From Oscillospiraceae bacterium (GTDB taxonomy: Bacteria; Bacillota; Clostridia; Oscillospirales; Ruminococcaceae), in the NCBI GenBank assembly GCA_014799385.1, contig JAAVIC010000012.1, positions 1-64,000 on the forward strand: DNA of 64,000 bases, given 5' to 3'. Below, piece after piece: positions 7,470-16,826 of this stretch (within the stretch, counting starts at the first letter, position 1; each line of letters starts with the position of its first letter). The notes beneath the pieces were generated by a model. The model searched no databases and had not been told where the DNA came from. It was given only the letters and a program-made list of their open reading frames with translations. The translations under genes were made by a program, and so were the position numbers.

Positions 7470-7883
7470 ATGCCAAACTTTTATACAACACTACTTTCCG
7501 AAACCCGCGCTAAAATCAAGGAGATCCGCCGTGAATCTTTCGATCGGATAACGGAAACCCAAAACCAAGCTCTTTTGCAAGTTGAACAGGACTTCATATC
7601 GCTCGGTTGGAACAAATACTGGACTTCGGAACAGCTCATTGAAGACGGACAATTTGAACGTCTGGAGCAGTCCATTACGGATACCGATTTGGATATCATC
7701 GAAATTGATGAGAAGTCCGGAAGCGGAAAAATCGAGGGTAATTCTCGGTTATACAGAGTGTCGGGCGAAAGGTGTAGCTGTACTGATTTCATTTACCGAG
7801 GGCTTCCTTGCAAACATATGTTTTTTCTCGCGGGAGTTCTTGTGGGTTTACACAATCAGGAAATTTCGGGGGAATTATCTTGA
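7470..7883 (+). CDS. SWIM zinc-finger domain protein, paralogue of preceding gene
   Basis: CSCTDFIYRGLPCKHMFFLAG; similar N-terminal region (SLGWNKYWTSEQLIEDGQFERLEQS vs EIGWNNWSEQQLENDEQYTRLQKS). Confidence 0.75.
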   Translation: MPNFYTTLLSETRAKIKEIRRESFDRITETQNQALLQVEQDFISLGWNKYWTSEQLIEDGQFERLEQSITDTDLDIIEIDEKSGSGKIEGNSRLYRVSGERCSCTDFIYRGLPCKHMFFLAGVLVGLHNQEISGELS

Positions 7884-7949
7884 AATTCTCCCGAAATCTG
7901 TAATATGAATCTTTTGCAAGCGATTGCAAAAATTGAAATGAGGTGTAAT

Positions 7950-9533
7950 ATGGAAAGTTATGTAATCTATCTCCGCAAGTCGCGCGCTGACCTTGAGGCA
8001 GAGGCTCACGGCGAGGGAGAAACGCTCTCCAGACATAAAACCGCTTTGCTGTCGCTGGCAAAGCGGTTAAATTTAACGGTCTCAGAGATCTATCAGGAGG
8101 TTGTATCCGGTGAAACGATAGCCGCTCGCCCAATGATGCAGCAGCTTCTCCAAGAGGTCAGCGAAGGCAAGTGGACGGGCGTTATCGTAATGGAAGTGGA
8201 ACGTTTGGCGCGTGGCGACACGATGGATCAGGGACTGGTGTCTCAAACATTCAAGTATTCAGGGACGAAAATCATTACTCCGCTCAAAATCTATGACCCT
8301 GAAAATGAGTTTGACGAGGAGTACTTTGAGTTCGGATTGTTTATGAGCCGACGCGAATACGTCACTACAAACCGCCGCCTGCAAAGAGGACGTCAAGCGT
8401 CCGCACGCGAGGGAAAATTTGTGGGGAGCGTTGCGCCGTTTGGTTATAAGCGAATAAAAATCGAAAATGACAAGGGCTATACGCTTGAAATTATTCCCGA
8501 ACAAGCGGCAATCATTAAGATGATATTCCAGATGTATGTGTATGGGGAAGAATTGAACGGCAAGCACCGCCGACTTGGCTTGCAAACGGTCGCACATCGA
8601 CTTAATGAGATGAAGATTCCTCCCATTCGTTACGATTATTGGCAGAAAGCAACAATCAAAGATATCATCACCAATCCGACTTATGCCGGGTTAATCCGCT
8701 GGGGATATCGACGAGTCAAGAAAACAGTCACACTGCAGGGAAAGAAAACGTCCAGACCGATAACGCTTGATGAGAACTGCATTCTCGTAGACGGATTGCA
8801 TGAAGCAATTATTTCGAGAGAAGTATTTGACAAGGCGCAAGAACTGCTTGCGGAACAGCCCCCGGTGCCTGTTGGATACAGAAAAGAGATTAAAAATCCA
8901 CTGTGTGGGCTGATTATCTGTGAAAAATGCGGTCGGAAGATGGTATACAGACCCGGTGTGGGGAAAAAGCCCGCATATATTACTTGTCATGCCCGTGATT
9001 GTCCGATGGTTGCAACACCGTTTCCTCTGGTCGAAAAACGTGTTCTTGACATACTTCAGCAGTGGGCGGATGATTACACTGTTATTCTGAGGAATATTGG
9101 GATAAGTACAGGTAACGCAATTGCAGATTATGAAGCCGTTGAAAATAAACTTCAGGGAGATCTTGCAGCCTTGGAACGTCAGCAGCGCAACATCTATGAT
9201 TTGGTTGAGCGCGGGATATACACTGATGAGGAATTCAAGGAGAGAATCACTGACATCAAGAAACGGATCGAGGATACGAAAAACGGGTTGGAGAAGATTG
9301 GCGCGGATAAAAAGGCATCCGAACTGAGGAAGAAAGCCGCCGAAGAATTTGTTCCTAAAGTCAAACGTATTCTTGAAGTTTACCCTTCTCTTCCCTCTTC
9401 CGCTGCTAAAAACGAGTTACTGAAGGAAGTTCTTGATCACGCGGTTTATAACAAAGAAAAAAGCGGCGCGTTCAAGGGTCACTCCGCAGATGACTTTACG
9501 CTTACCGCTTATCCAAGACTACCGAAGGAGTGA
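7950..9533 (+). CDS. Large serine recombinase (site-specific integrase)
   Basis: MESYVIYLRKSR catalytic N-terminus, ERLARGD, recombinase domain (GSVAPFGYKRIK), zinc ribbon (CGLIICEKCGRKM...CHARDC), coiled coil. Confidence 0.93.
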   Translation: MESYVIYLRKSRADLEAEAHGEGETLSRHKTALLSLAKRLNLTVSEIYQEVVSGETIAARPMMQQLLQEVSEGKWTGVIVMEVERLARGDTMDQGLVSQTFKYSGTKIITPLKIYDPENEFDEEYFEFGLFMSRREYVTTNRRLQRGRQASAREGKFVGSVAPFGYKRIKIENDKGYTLEIIPEQAAIIKMIFQMYVYGEELNGKHRRLGLQTVAHRLNEMKIPPIRYDYWQKATIKDIITNPTYAGLIRWGYRRVKKTVTLQGKKTSRPITLDENCILVDGLHEAIISREVFDKAQELLAEQPPVPVGYRKEIKNPLCGLIICEKCGRKMVYRPGVGKKPAYITCHARDCPMVATPFPLVEKRVLDILQQWADDYTVILRNIGISTGNAIADYEAVENKLQGDLAALERQQRNIYDLVERGIYTDEEFKERITDIKKRIEDTKNGLEKIGADKKASELRKKAAEEFVPKVKRILEVYPSLPSSAAKNELLKEVLDHAVYNKEKSGAFKGHSADDFTLTAYPRLPKE

Positions 9534-9588
9534 AACAAATCCTAACGAAGCCGCATTGTATCAACGGATGTAAACAGGTGTGTTCTGT

Positions 9589-10716
9589 TTCATCGGCGCA
9601 TTCGCCGCTTAGCGCAACAGTGAACTTCTTTTTTATCTCACCGCAAAACAGGTACAGGGAGCTGTCCACATCAGCCATTCCGGGTAAATCACGCGCGTAA
9701 ACCGAATCGTTCAGCGCGTCTGCAAGCTGCGGTGTGTCAAGCAAGACGTTCGTGTGCTCTGATTTGATAAACTTAGCCATTTGCTCCACATACGGCGCGT
9801 CCTCGTCCGGCTGAAACAACGAAGCATGGAAATTTTGGTGATTTTGATGATAATCTATGGAATAGGTGTGTAATATCTCTCCCCTTTTTTGGAACTCCTC
9901 CGCTGCCACAGCGGAAATTATGGAGCTGTCCAGACCTCCCGACAGGAATGTGCATAGCGGAACATCACTTACAAGCTGCCGCCGTATAGCGTCAAATAGC
10001 AGTTCACGCGTGTGCTCGGCAGTTTCCTCAAAGCTCTCGGAGTGCAGCTTTGCCATAACCTTCCAGTATTCCTTAATGCGTAAACCGTTTTCGTCAAAAT
10101 AACCAAAATGCGCTGCGGGAAGATCCTTGATGTCCCTGAAAACACCGCTTCCGCGAATCCTCGCGGGACCCATAAGCATTATCTCAGCCGCGCCCTCCTC
10201 AGTTAAAATCGGCTGGATTTGGGGGTGTCGCAGCAGAGCCTTGATTTCGCTCGCGAAAACCAGACCACCGTTGATTTCCGCGTAAAACAGCGGCTTTACG
10301 CCGATTCTATCGCGCGCGAAGAACAACCGATGTTCGTATTCGTCCCAAACAGCAAACGCAAAGATTCCGTTGAACAGCTCCACACACCGCTCACCGTACT
10401 CCGCGAACGACTTCAAAACCACTTCGGTGTCCGAATGTCCCTCAAACTCGTATCCCTTTTGGATAAGGTCGACACGCAAATCTTCGGTATTATAAAGTTC
10501 ACCATTATAAACCAGAACGAATCTTCCGAATCGCATAGGCTGCTTTCCATTTTCGGGATCTATGACGATCAGACGACGATGTGCCAAAACCGCACAATCC
10601 CCCTCATAAAGCCCGTCCGCATCAGGTCCGCGCGGTGTAAGCATACGGCTCATCTCGGAAATTATTTCGCGTTTTATTGCGTTCTTGAGGTTTATTTCAC
10701 CGACAATTCCACACAT
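9589..10716 (-). pseudogene. asnB: Asparagine synthase (glutamine-hydrolysing), 5' portion; split by element integration
   Basis: MCGIVGEINL glutaminase N-terminus, SGGLDSS PP-loop, runs to SGECADE and then diverges into element sequence (stop at 9502). Confidence 0.88.
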
Positions 10717-10787
10717 AGCAATCGCTCCTTTCATAGTTACTATATGCGGTTTTTTTATGGGTGTGAATGTCCGATTTTGTAATATTT

Positions 10788-10832
10788 AAGGCGCAAGCCC
10801 GAAAATCAGGTTTGCGCCTATGCTGAATTTTT
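10788..10832 (-). terminator. Intrinsic terminator after glmS
   Basis: AGGCGCAA...TTGCGCCT inverted repeat between glmS stop and asnB. Confidence 0.6.
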
Positions 10833-10847
10833 TTGTTAATAGCACAA

Positions 10848-12674
10848 TCACTCGGTAGTGACGGATTTAGCAAGATTTCGAGGCTTATCGGGGTCGATTC
10901 CGCGCAGCACGCTTGTGTAGTATGCAATCATTTGCAGCGCACACACAGCCGGCAGCGGGGCGAACAAATCATCGAGGTCGGAATCGAAATCCAGACGCAT
11001 ATCCACCATTCCCTCCGCAAACTCGGTTTCTTTGCGGCAAACTGCAATAATACGCGCTCCACGCGCTTTTACCTCTTCCATATTGCTGACTGTCTTTGCC
11101 AGAACGTCCCGCTGAGTTGCAACCGCAATAACGGGAATATTTGGTTCTATAAGCGAGATTGGACCGTGCTTAAGCTCGCCCGCCGCATATGCTTCCGAAT
11201 GAATGTAGGTAATCTCCTTTAATTTCAGAGAGCCCTCAAGCGACAGCGCGTAATCCAAACCGCGTCCAATGTAAAACAGCGTATCAACATTTACGAGTTG
11301 TGAGGCAATATACTGGCATTCGTCATTTTGCACAATTACGTTCTCTATTGATTTTGGTGCTCCGCAAAGCTGCTCTGTAAGCCGCTTCATCACATTTTCG
11401 TCAATCTGCCCGTGCGCGTATGCAAATCGAAATGCAATCAGATAGAGCACCGCAATTTGCACGGAATAAGCCTTGGTACAACAAACGGAGATTTCGGGAC
11501 CGGCGGGCGTATGGATACACATATCCGCGCCTCGCGCAATCGCCGAATACTTGACATTGACGATCGCGAGAGTCCGCACTCCGCGCGACTTCGCAAGCTC
11601 CAACCCAGCCTTTGTATCGGCGGTTTCGCCCGACTGCGAAATAACGATCACGAGGTCATCTTTGCCCATAATCGGATCCATATATCGAAACTCGCTAGCT
11701 ACCTCGACTGTCACGGGCACGCGCGCAAGCCTTTCAATTACGTATCTGGCAACGATTCCGGCATACATCGCCGTTCCGCACCCGACCACGAAAACCCGCT
11801 TTACATCGCGCAGCAGTTCGTCTGTCAGACCCACCGCCTCAAAATCGGGAACGCCGTTGCTAATGTAGGCGTCAAGAGTTTTCTTCACTGCCTCCGGCTG
11901 CTCGTGAATCTCCTTGAGCATATAGTGCGGAAATCCGCCCTTTTGCGCCTGTTCTACGTCCCATTCTGCGATTTGAACTTCTTTTTCCAACGGAAGTCCG
12001 TGACCATTATAAAAATGCTGTCCGTTTTCGTCCATACAAACGATTTCATCGTCATCAAGCAGTACGAACTTTTTCGTAAATTTCAAAAACGCGGGAATGT
12101 CACTCGCAATAAAGCTCTCATTCTCACCAACGCCCACTATCAGCGGGCTTGACTTACGCACAGCATACACACGGTCGGGAAAATCTCGGAACAAAATCCC
12201 CAACGCGAAGCTACCGCGAAGCTCACGCATCGTTTCTGTGATTGCTTTCAGCGGATTTCGTTCGGCATAATAATAGTCGAGCAAACACGCGGCAACCTCG
12301 CTATCCGTCTGCGACGCAAACGTATAGCCGCGCTCTGTAAGGAAATCCTTCAGCTCGGAATAATTCTCGATGATGCCGTTATGTACGATGGTTACGCGCC
12401 CGTTGGAGTGCGGGTGCGAATTGACATCGGAAGGCTCTCCGTGAGTTGCCCACCGCGTATGTCCGATTCCACAGTGACCGATCGGTTTTCCCTCATTTGC
12501 AAGTTTCTCTTGCATAGCTTGCAATTTTCCGCGTGTTTTTATGGTTCTAATCAAATCTTTTTCAAACACGGCAATTCCCGCACTGTCATATCCGCGATAC
12601 TCCAGTTTCTCAAGCCCGTCCATCAGGACATCTGAGCAATTACGCTTGCCGATATATCCAACAATTCCGCACAT
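10848..12674 (-). CDS. glmS: Glutamine--fructose-6-phosphate aminotransferase (isomerizing)
   Basis: Full-length MCGIVGYIGKRNCSDVLMDGLEKLEYRGYDSAG...; SIS domains; C-terminal DKPRNLAKSVTTE. Confidence 0.96.
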   Translation of the reverse strand: MCGIVGYIGKRNCSDVLMDGLEKLEYRGYDSAGIAVFEKDLIRTIKTRGKLQAMQEKLANEGKPIGHCGIGHTRWATHGEPSDVNSHPHSNGRVTIVHNGIIENYSELKDFLTERGYTFASQTDSEVAACLLDYYYAERNPLKAITETMRELRGSFALGILFRDFPDRVYAVRKSSPLIVGVGENESFIASDIPAFLKFTKKFVLLDDDEIVCMDENGQHFYNGHGLPLEKEVQIAEWDVEQAQKGGFPHYMLKEIHEQPEAVKKTLDAYISNGVPDFEAVGLTDELLRDVKRVFVVGCGTAMYAGIVARYVIERLARVPVTVEVASEFRYMDPIMGKDDLVIVISQSGETADTKAGLELAKSRGVRTLAIVNVKYSAIARGADMCIHTPAGPEISVCCTKAYSVQIAVLYLIAFRFAYAHGQIDENVMKRLTEQLCGAPKSIENVIVQNDECQYIASQLVNVDTLFYIGRGLDYALSLEGSLKLKEITYIHSEAYAAGELKHGPISLIEPNIPVIAVATQRDVLAKTVSNMEEVKARGARIIAVCRKETEFAEGMVDMRLDFDSDLDDLFAPLPAVCALQMIAYYTSVLRGIDPDKPRNLAKSVTTE

Positions 12675-12855
12675 TTCACAATACCCCCATAATACGAATT
12701 TGAATTATCAAAGCCAAAAACTTGCAAATATCTACATCTTCTAATATATTCTACCCACTTACATTATATCACACTTGGGTGAAATTGTCAAGCATTGTTG
12801 AAGGATATCCGAAAATAAGCTCCCAAAGCGGATTCAGATAATTTGTGCAAAATGA

Positions 12856-12897
12856 CGAATTAAATCGCCTATTTGAGAGTTCAAAACAGGCGATTAT
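12856..12897 (-). terminator. Intrinsic terminator after lipoprotein gene
   Basis: AATCGCCT...AGGCGATT inverted repeat. Confidence 0.5.
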
Positions 12898-12924
12898 TCA
12901 TACATTTTATCACAGAGAGAAATT

Positions 12925-13509
12925 TTACTCAGCGATGTTCTCCGATACAGTGCTCTCCCCTGTTGGCTCGGTGGGCAGCTCCTTATAGGGCTTGAGATTG
13001 GAAAAATTCACGGACAGCTTATGATAAGGGCATTTAAGCGATACAAGCGCGCCGCTCTTGGAATTGGCAGTTACTGTCACCTTTTTACCGTCAAAATCCG
13101 TATCATATGTCATAATTTCATCATTTTGCACAATTTGTTCGTTTGTGCATTTTGACAACGAGTTAATCGAATCAGCTATTATTTCAGGTATCATAGCGTA
13201 TTCGGAACTCTCCTCCGCTTCAAATGAAAGATTTCCCAAAGTCCCTGTACATACGGATTCGGTGATGTTCAGCGTCATTCCGGCTAGCTGCTGCGGTTCG
13301 GTAAATTTGAAACTCCAATCGCCATCGCCGTTGCGTGTAACATCTGCTTTTGCATTCAGTTTGTCGCAGTTGATTTCCGCGTTTACAGTGAACGCTGTAT
13401 CGAAATTTGGCTTGGTTGAGCCAAAAGGGAGCTTCGCATCACACCCGCAAAGGGAAATCGACGCCAAGCCGACAATACTCACCAATCCGATTTTTGTGCA
13501 TTTTAACAA
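12925..13509 (-). CDS. Lipoprotein, hypothetical
   Basis: MLKCTKIGLVSIVGLASISLCGC lipobox. Confidence 0.7.
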   Translation of the reverse strand: MLKCTKIGLVSIVGLASISLCGCDAKLPFGSTKPNFDTAFTVNAEINCDKLNAKADVTRNGDGDWSFKFTEPQQLAGMTLNITESVCTGTLGNLSFEAEESSEYAMIPEIIADSINSLSKCTNEQIVQNDEIMTYDTDFDGKKVTVTANSKSGALVSLKCPYHKLSVNFSNLKPYKELPTEPTGESTVSENIAE

Positions 13510-13528
13510 GAAGATTCCTCCCCAAAAA

Positions 13529-15043
13529 TTATTTTAGGGCTTCGGACAGGAAAACTTGCGGCAGCTTATTAATAATGTCGCTTGCGAGAATTGACGCATA
13601 GGGCATCTCCCGAGCCATCAAATCCGCTGCGAAACCGTGGCAGTAAACCCCGCAGACCGCCGCCCAGAACGGATTTACGTCCTGAACTGCAAGCCCGGCA
13701 ATTATCCCGCAGAGCACATCGCCGCTGCCGCCTTTCGCCAAACCGGGGTTTCCGGAAGTATTTACATACACGTCATCGCCATCCGTAATAACAGTGTTCG
13801 CGCCCTTTAGCACAATAGTTACTCCATACTCTTGTGCAAATTGACGGGCTGCTGAAATCCGATCATTTTGAATTTCCGTCGGAGATTTCTTGCAGATTCG
13901 GCTAAATTCAAATAGGTGCGGTGTGAGAATCGTTTCGCCTGTCCGTTCCCTCAAAACATTTATATTATCGGAAATTGAATTTATTCCGTCTGCGTCAATA
14001 ATTATCGGACAACTTGCATTTTTTATGATAAATTCCGTCATTTTTCGAGTACTTTCGCTGTTTCCAAGCCCGCACCCAATGGAAATCACGCTAATTCTCG
14101 GCAAAATGCACAAAAGAGATTCTTGTGCATTTTCACCAATAAACCCGTCAGCCGTTTCGGGAAGCGGTAAAAACGTGTTTTCAATCAATCTTCCGGTCAA
14201 GGATTTAACAACCGAAATCGGTGCCGCGAGAGTACACAGACCAACTCCCGTTCTTAATGCAGCTTGTGTACTCATAACCGCCGCGCCGCTGTAAGAAAGG
14301 CTTCCCGCGATATTAAGCAGGCGACCGAAGTTACCCTTATGTGAACTCGGCTTCCGTTCCGGAAGAACGCAGCGACAACTCTCATTCGTCAAAATACCCA
14401 AAAACTCCTTGAAACAGCTGCCGTTTATGCCAATATCAAGCAGTTCCGTCTGACCGTGCAAATCACGGCAAACAGGCACCAGAAAACATTTCTTAAGTGC
14501 CGCAAGCACATATGTGTGAGTCGGGAAAAAACAGTTTGGATCAAAAGTCCCTGTGTCGGAATCCACACCGCTCGGAACATCTGCGGAAATCCGCACGGGG
14601 CGTGAATTAGCGGCGCAAAACAGTTCCGCAATATCCTCCGGTAGTGATCCGTGGAATCCTGTTCCGAACACGCAGTCAACCACAAGTTGTGCATTTTGCA
14701 CAATGGTTTTGCACTTCTTCGGTTCCTCAAAAAGGCTGAAAACGTGTTCTTTGTCTAATTTGACGAAAAACTCACGAGCACACTCGGTTTTCGGTTCACC
14801 GCAAGTCAAAATAACCCTGACCTTAAAACCACATTCCGATAGCTTCTGCGCAATAACGAAACCATCTCCGCCGTTGTTCCCCGCCCCGCAAAGCACAGCA
14901 GTCAGGCACGGTTTGCAAATTTCACAGATTCGATTTGCAATTTGGGTTCCCGCATTAAGCATCATCTGCGAATAGGAAATGAACTTCTCGTTACATAGTT
15001 TCTCAGCGGCCTTCATTTGTGCATTGTTAACAATAAAACTCAT
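13529..15043 (-). CDS. nnr: Bifunctional NAD(P)H-hydrate epimerase/dehydratase
   Basis: CGAGNNGGDGFV epimerase motif and GGSGDVLCGIIAGLAVQ dehydratase motif. Confidence 0.93.
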   Translation of the reverse strand: MSFIVNNAQMKAAEKLCNEKFISYSQMMLNAGTQIANRICEICKPCLTAVLCGAGNNGGDGFVIAQKLSECGFKVRVILTCGEPKTECAREFFVKLDKEHVFSLFEEPKKCKTIVQNAQLVVDCVFGTGFHGSLPEDIAELFCAANSRPVRISADVPSGVDSDTGTFDPNCFFPTHTYVLAALKKCFLVPVCRDLHGQTELLDIGINGSCFKEFLGILTNESCRCVLPERKPSSHKGNFGRLLNIAGSLSYSGAAVMSTQAALRTGVGLCTLAAPISVVKSLTGRLIENTFLPLPETADGFIGENAQESLLCILPRISVISIGCGLGNSESTRKMTEFIIKNASCPIIIDADGINSISDNINVLRERTGETILTPHLFEFSRICKKSPTEIQNDRISAARQFAQEYGVTIVLKGANTVITDGDDVYVNTSGNPGLAKGGSGDVLCGIIAGLAVQDVNPFWAAVCGVYCHGFAADLMAREMPYASILASDIINKLPQVFLSEALK

Positions 15044-15065
15044 AAAATATCTCCCTTTTGCACAA

Positions 15066-15092
15066 GAAATCCGTCCCCAAACGGACGGATTT
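15066..15092 (-). terminator. Intrinsic terminator
   Basis: AAATCCGTCC-CCAAAC-GGACGGATTT. Confidence 0.65.
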
Positions 15093-15097
15093 CAAAT

Positions 15098-15700
15098 TCA
15101 CATTAATTGATGTTGGTCGTGCAGATTATCAACGCACGTTTCAACCAGACAACTCGCCAAATTCGCAACAATCTCGATTGGAATTTCCTCCGGACGGCTA
15201 TGCCACTCAAGATATGTGTTGAAAAATCCGCCGACAATAAAAGACGAGACCACATTTGAAGTTGCGGTATTACGGTTAGAAACCCGCTCTAAAAGTTGAT
15301 CTGTGGACGTCTTGATTACACTTTTCAGGCGCGACGACAGCATTCCGCGCATATCAACCCGCACTAGATGGAAATAATAGTCAAAATCAACCGTTATCAA
15401 ATTGTTTAACCCGATGAACAAATCGTATGTGCTTTTTTTGAAGTCGGAAACATCAAACTGCTTCACAAGCTGACCGAGTGCCTCTACAAGTTCGCCTTCA
15501 ATCTCATCGAGAATGTCGGTAATGTTGCGGTAATGCATATAGAAAGTCCGACGGTTAACGCTTGCCTGCTGAGATAGCTCACTGATGGTGATTGACGAAA
15601 TGTCCTTTTCCTCCATAATTTTGAAAAGAGCAGCCTTAATCGCCTTTTTCGTCCGAATGACCCTCTTGTCTGAATCATGTCGAGCAGTGGTTTCGGTCAT
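15098..15700 (-). CDS. TetR/AcrR family transcriptional regulator
   Basis: RTKKAIKAALFKIMEEKDISSITISELSQQASVNRRTFYMHYRN HTH. Confidence 0.85.
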   Translation of the reverse strand: MTETTARHDSDKRVIRTKKAIKAALFKIMEEKDISSITISELSQQASVNRRTFYMHYRNITDILDEIEGELVEALGQLVKQFDVSDFKKSTYDLFIGLNNLITVDFDYYFHLVRVDMRGMLSSRLKSVIKTSTDQLLERVSNRNTATSNVVSSFIVGGFFNTYLEWHSRPEEIPIEIVANLASCLVETCVDNLHDQHQLM

Positions 15701-15841
15701 GTCTGATTCCCGCCCTTTCAAAAGATATTTCGGCTATTTCTTACTGATTTTCCACATATATTATAAACCTAAATCGTGGATTTGTCAATATAATTTTATT
15801 TGTGCAACTTGACGATTACTCAACCGATCTGTGTCATTAAT

Positions 15842-16330
15842 TTAGTCAAAAAGAACAATCTTCCCCAGATTGAGGGTTTCTTTGACATCAATCACTCGTT
15901 GATTCGCGCTCCCCTTCCAGTGAAGCTTTGGATCAAACTGAGATTTAACAAACTGACCATCAACAATTACGTCCAACAAGGAAATAATCTCCAGATCCGA
16001 TATCTCCTCAAATGTGAATCCGGTGTACAGCCAGATTGTTTTATTTGGAAACATCTTTCGGCATTTTGCACAAATCTCGGTAACTTCATCGCGATTCCGC
16101 GGGTGAAGCGGGTCGCCTCCGCTGAGCGTCAAACCGCTGATATAATCCGGCTCCAGCTTCTTGAACAACTCCTTTAAAGCCGCATCATCAAAGGGAATGC
16201 CGCCATCTATATCCCATGTAATCGGGTTGTGACAACCCTCGCAGCGATGCGTGCAGCCCGCCACCCACAGCACGGTTCGCAGACCATCGCCATTGAGCAT
16301 ATCGTCCGTTGTTATATTATGATAACGCAT
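15842..16330 (-). CDS. nrdG: Anaerobic ribonucleotide reductase activating protein
   Basis: GLRTVLWVAGCTHRCEGCHNP radical SAM CxxxCxxC, LSGGDPL. Confidence 0.93.
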   Translation of the reverse strand: MRYHNITTDDMLNGDGLRTVLWVAGCTHRCEGCHNPITWDIDGGIPFDDAALKELFKKLEPDYISGLTLSGGDPLHPRNRDEVTEICAKCRKMFPNKTIWLYTGFTFEEISDLEIISLLDVIVDGQFVKSQFDPKLHWKGSANQRVIDVKETLNLGKIVLFD

Positions 16331-16340
16331 ATTTTCTCCG

Positions 16341-16826
16341 TTAAATCAGCTTTATTTCACCGGAAATGATTCTCGTGATAAAATCTGTAAAGCTCGCCGT
16401 GCAAATCTCAGGCTCTTCAAATTCCGGCTCCCAGCCCTCAAAAACCTCGCCTGTTTTAGTGCAAATTGCATAATAATGGTAATCTCCGCCAACACTCATC
16501 ACAATTGGAAGATAGTTATCCCAAAATTCACGAATGTCAGCCTGCCAATCCTCGTCACCCTCGGCAGCTTCAAGCGATATTAGCTCGAACTCGTTCCAGC
16601 GAAACGCGCTATCGTCCTCAAAGTTATACGAACAAAGAAACCATATATTGTTATCGCTATTAGCGCAATCCTCAAAATATTGTGCAAAGTCGAGCCAATC
16701 ATTGGGCAAATTTTTATATCGTTCGATAATCTCCTTCGGAAGTTTGCGCTTTTCATTGGATCTCACAACGCCCCATCCACTTTTTTTCGCCCATTCCGCA
16801 AATTTTTCGGCAAGCATACCCATCAC
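16341..16826 (-). CDS. SMI1/KNR4 (SUKH)-like domain protein
   Basis: KLPKEIIERYKNLPNDWLDFAQYFEDCAN...; start overlaps nrdD stop. Confidence 0.6.
   Translation of the reverse strand: MMGMLAEKFAEWAKKSGWGVVRSNEKRKLPKEIIERYKNLPNDWLDFAQYFEDCANSDNNIWFLCSYNFEDDSAFRWNEFELISLEAAEGDEDWQADIREFWDNYLPIVMSVGGDYHYYAICTKTGEVFEGWEPEFEEPEICTASFTDFITRIISGEIKLI

Larger units (their letters stand above)
1..9590. mobile_element. Right-hand part of an integrative element or prophage with a large serine recombinase; left end lies outside the window
   Basis: Dense small ORFs with phage/ICE-type families (YopX, cI-like HTH, small lipoprotein), a serine recombinase at the right end, and interruption of asnB directly beyond it. 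Confidence 0.85.

Noticed and set aside
10219-10782. 187-aa plus-strand ORF
   Set aside because: Antisense to the asnB 5' region; no recognisable domain.
12675-12800. Possible glmS ribozyme upstream of glmS
   Set aside because: The short leader has only an ordinary TTGACA-17-TATAAT promoter and none of the ribozyme core I would recognise.
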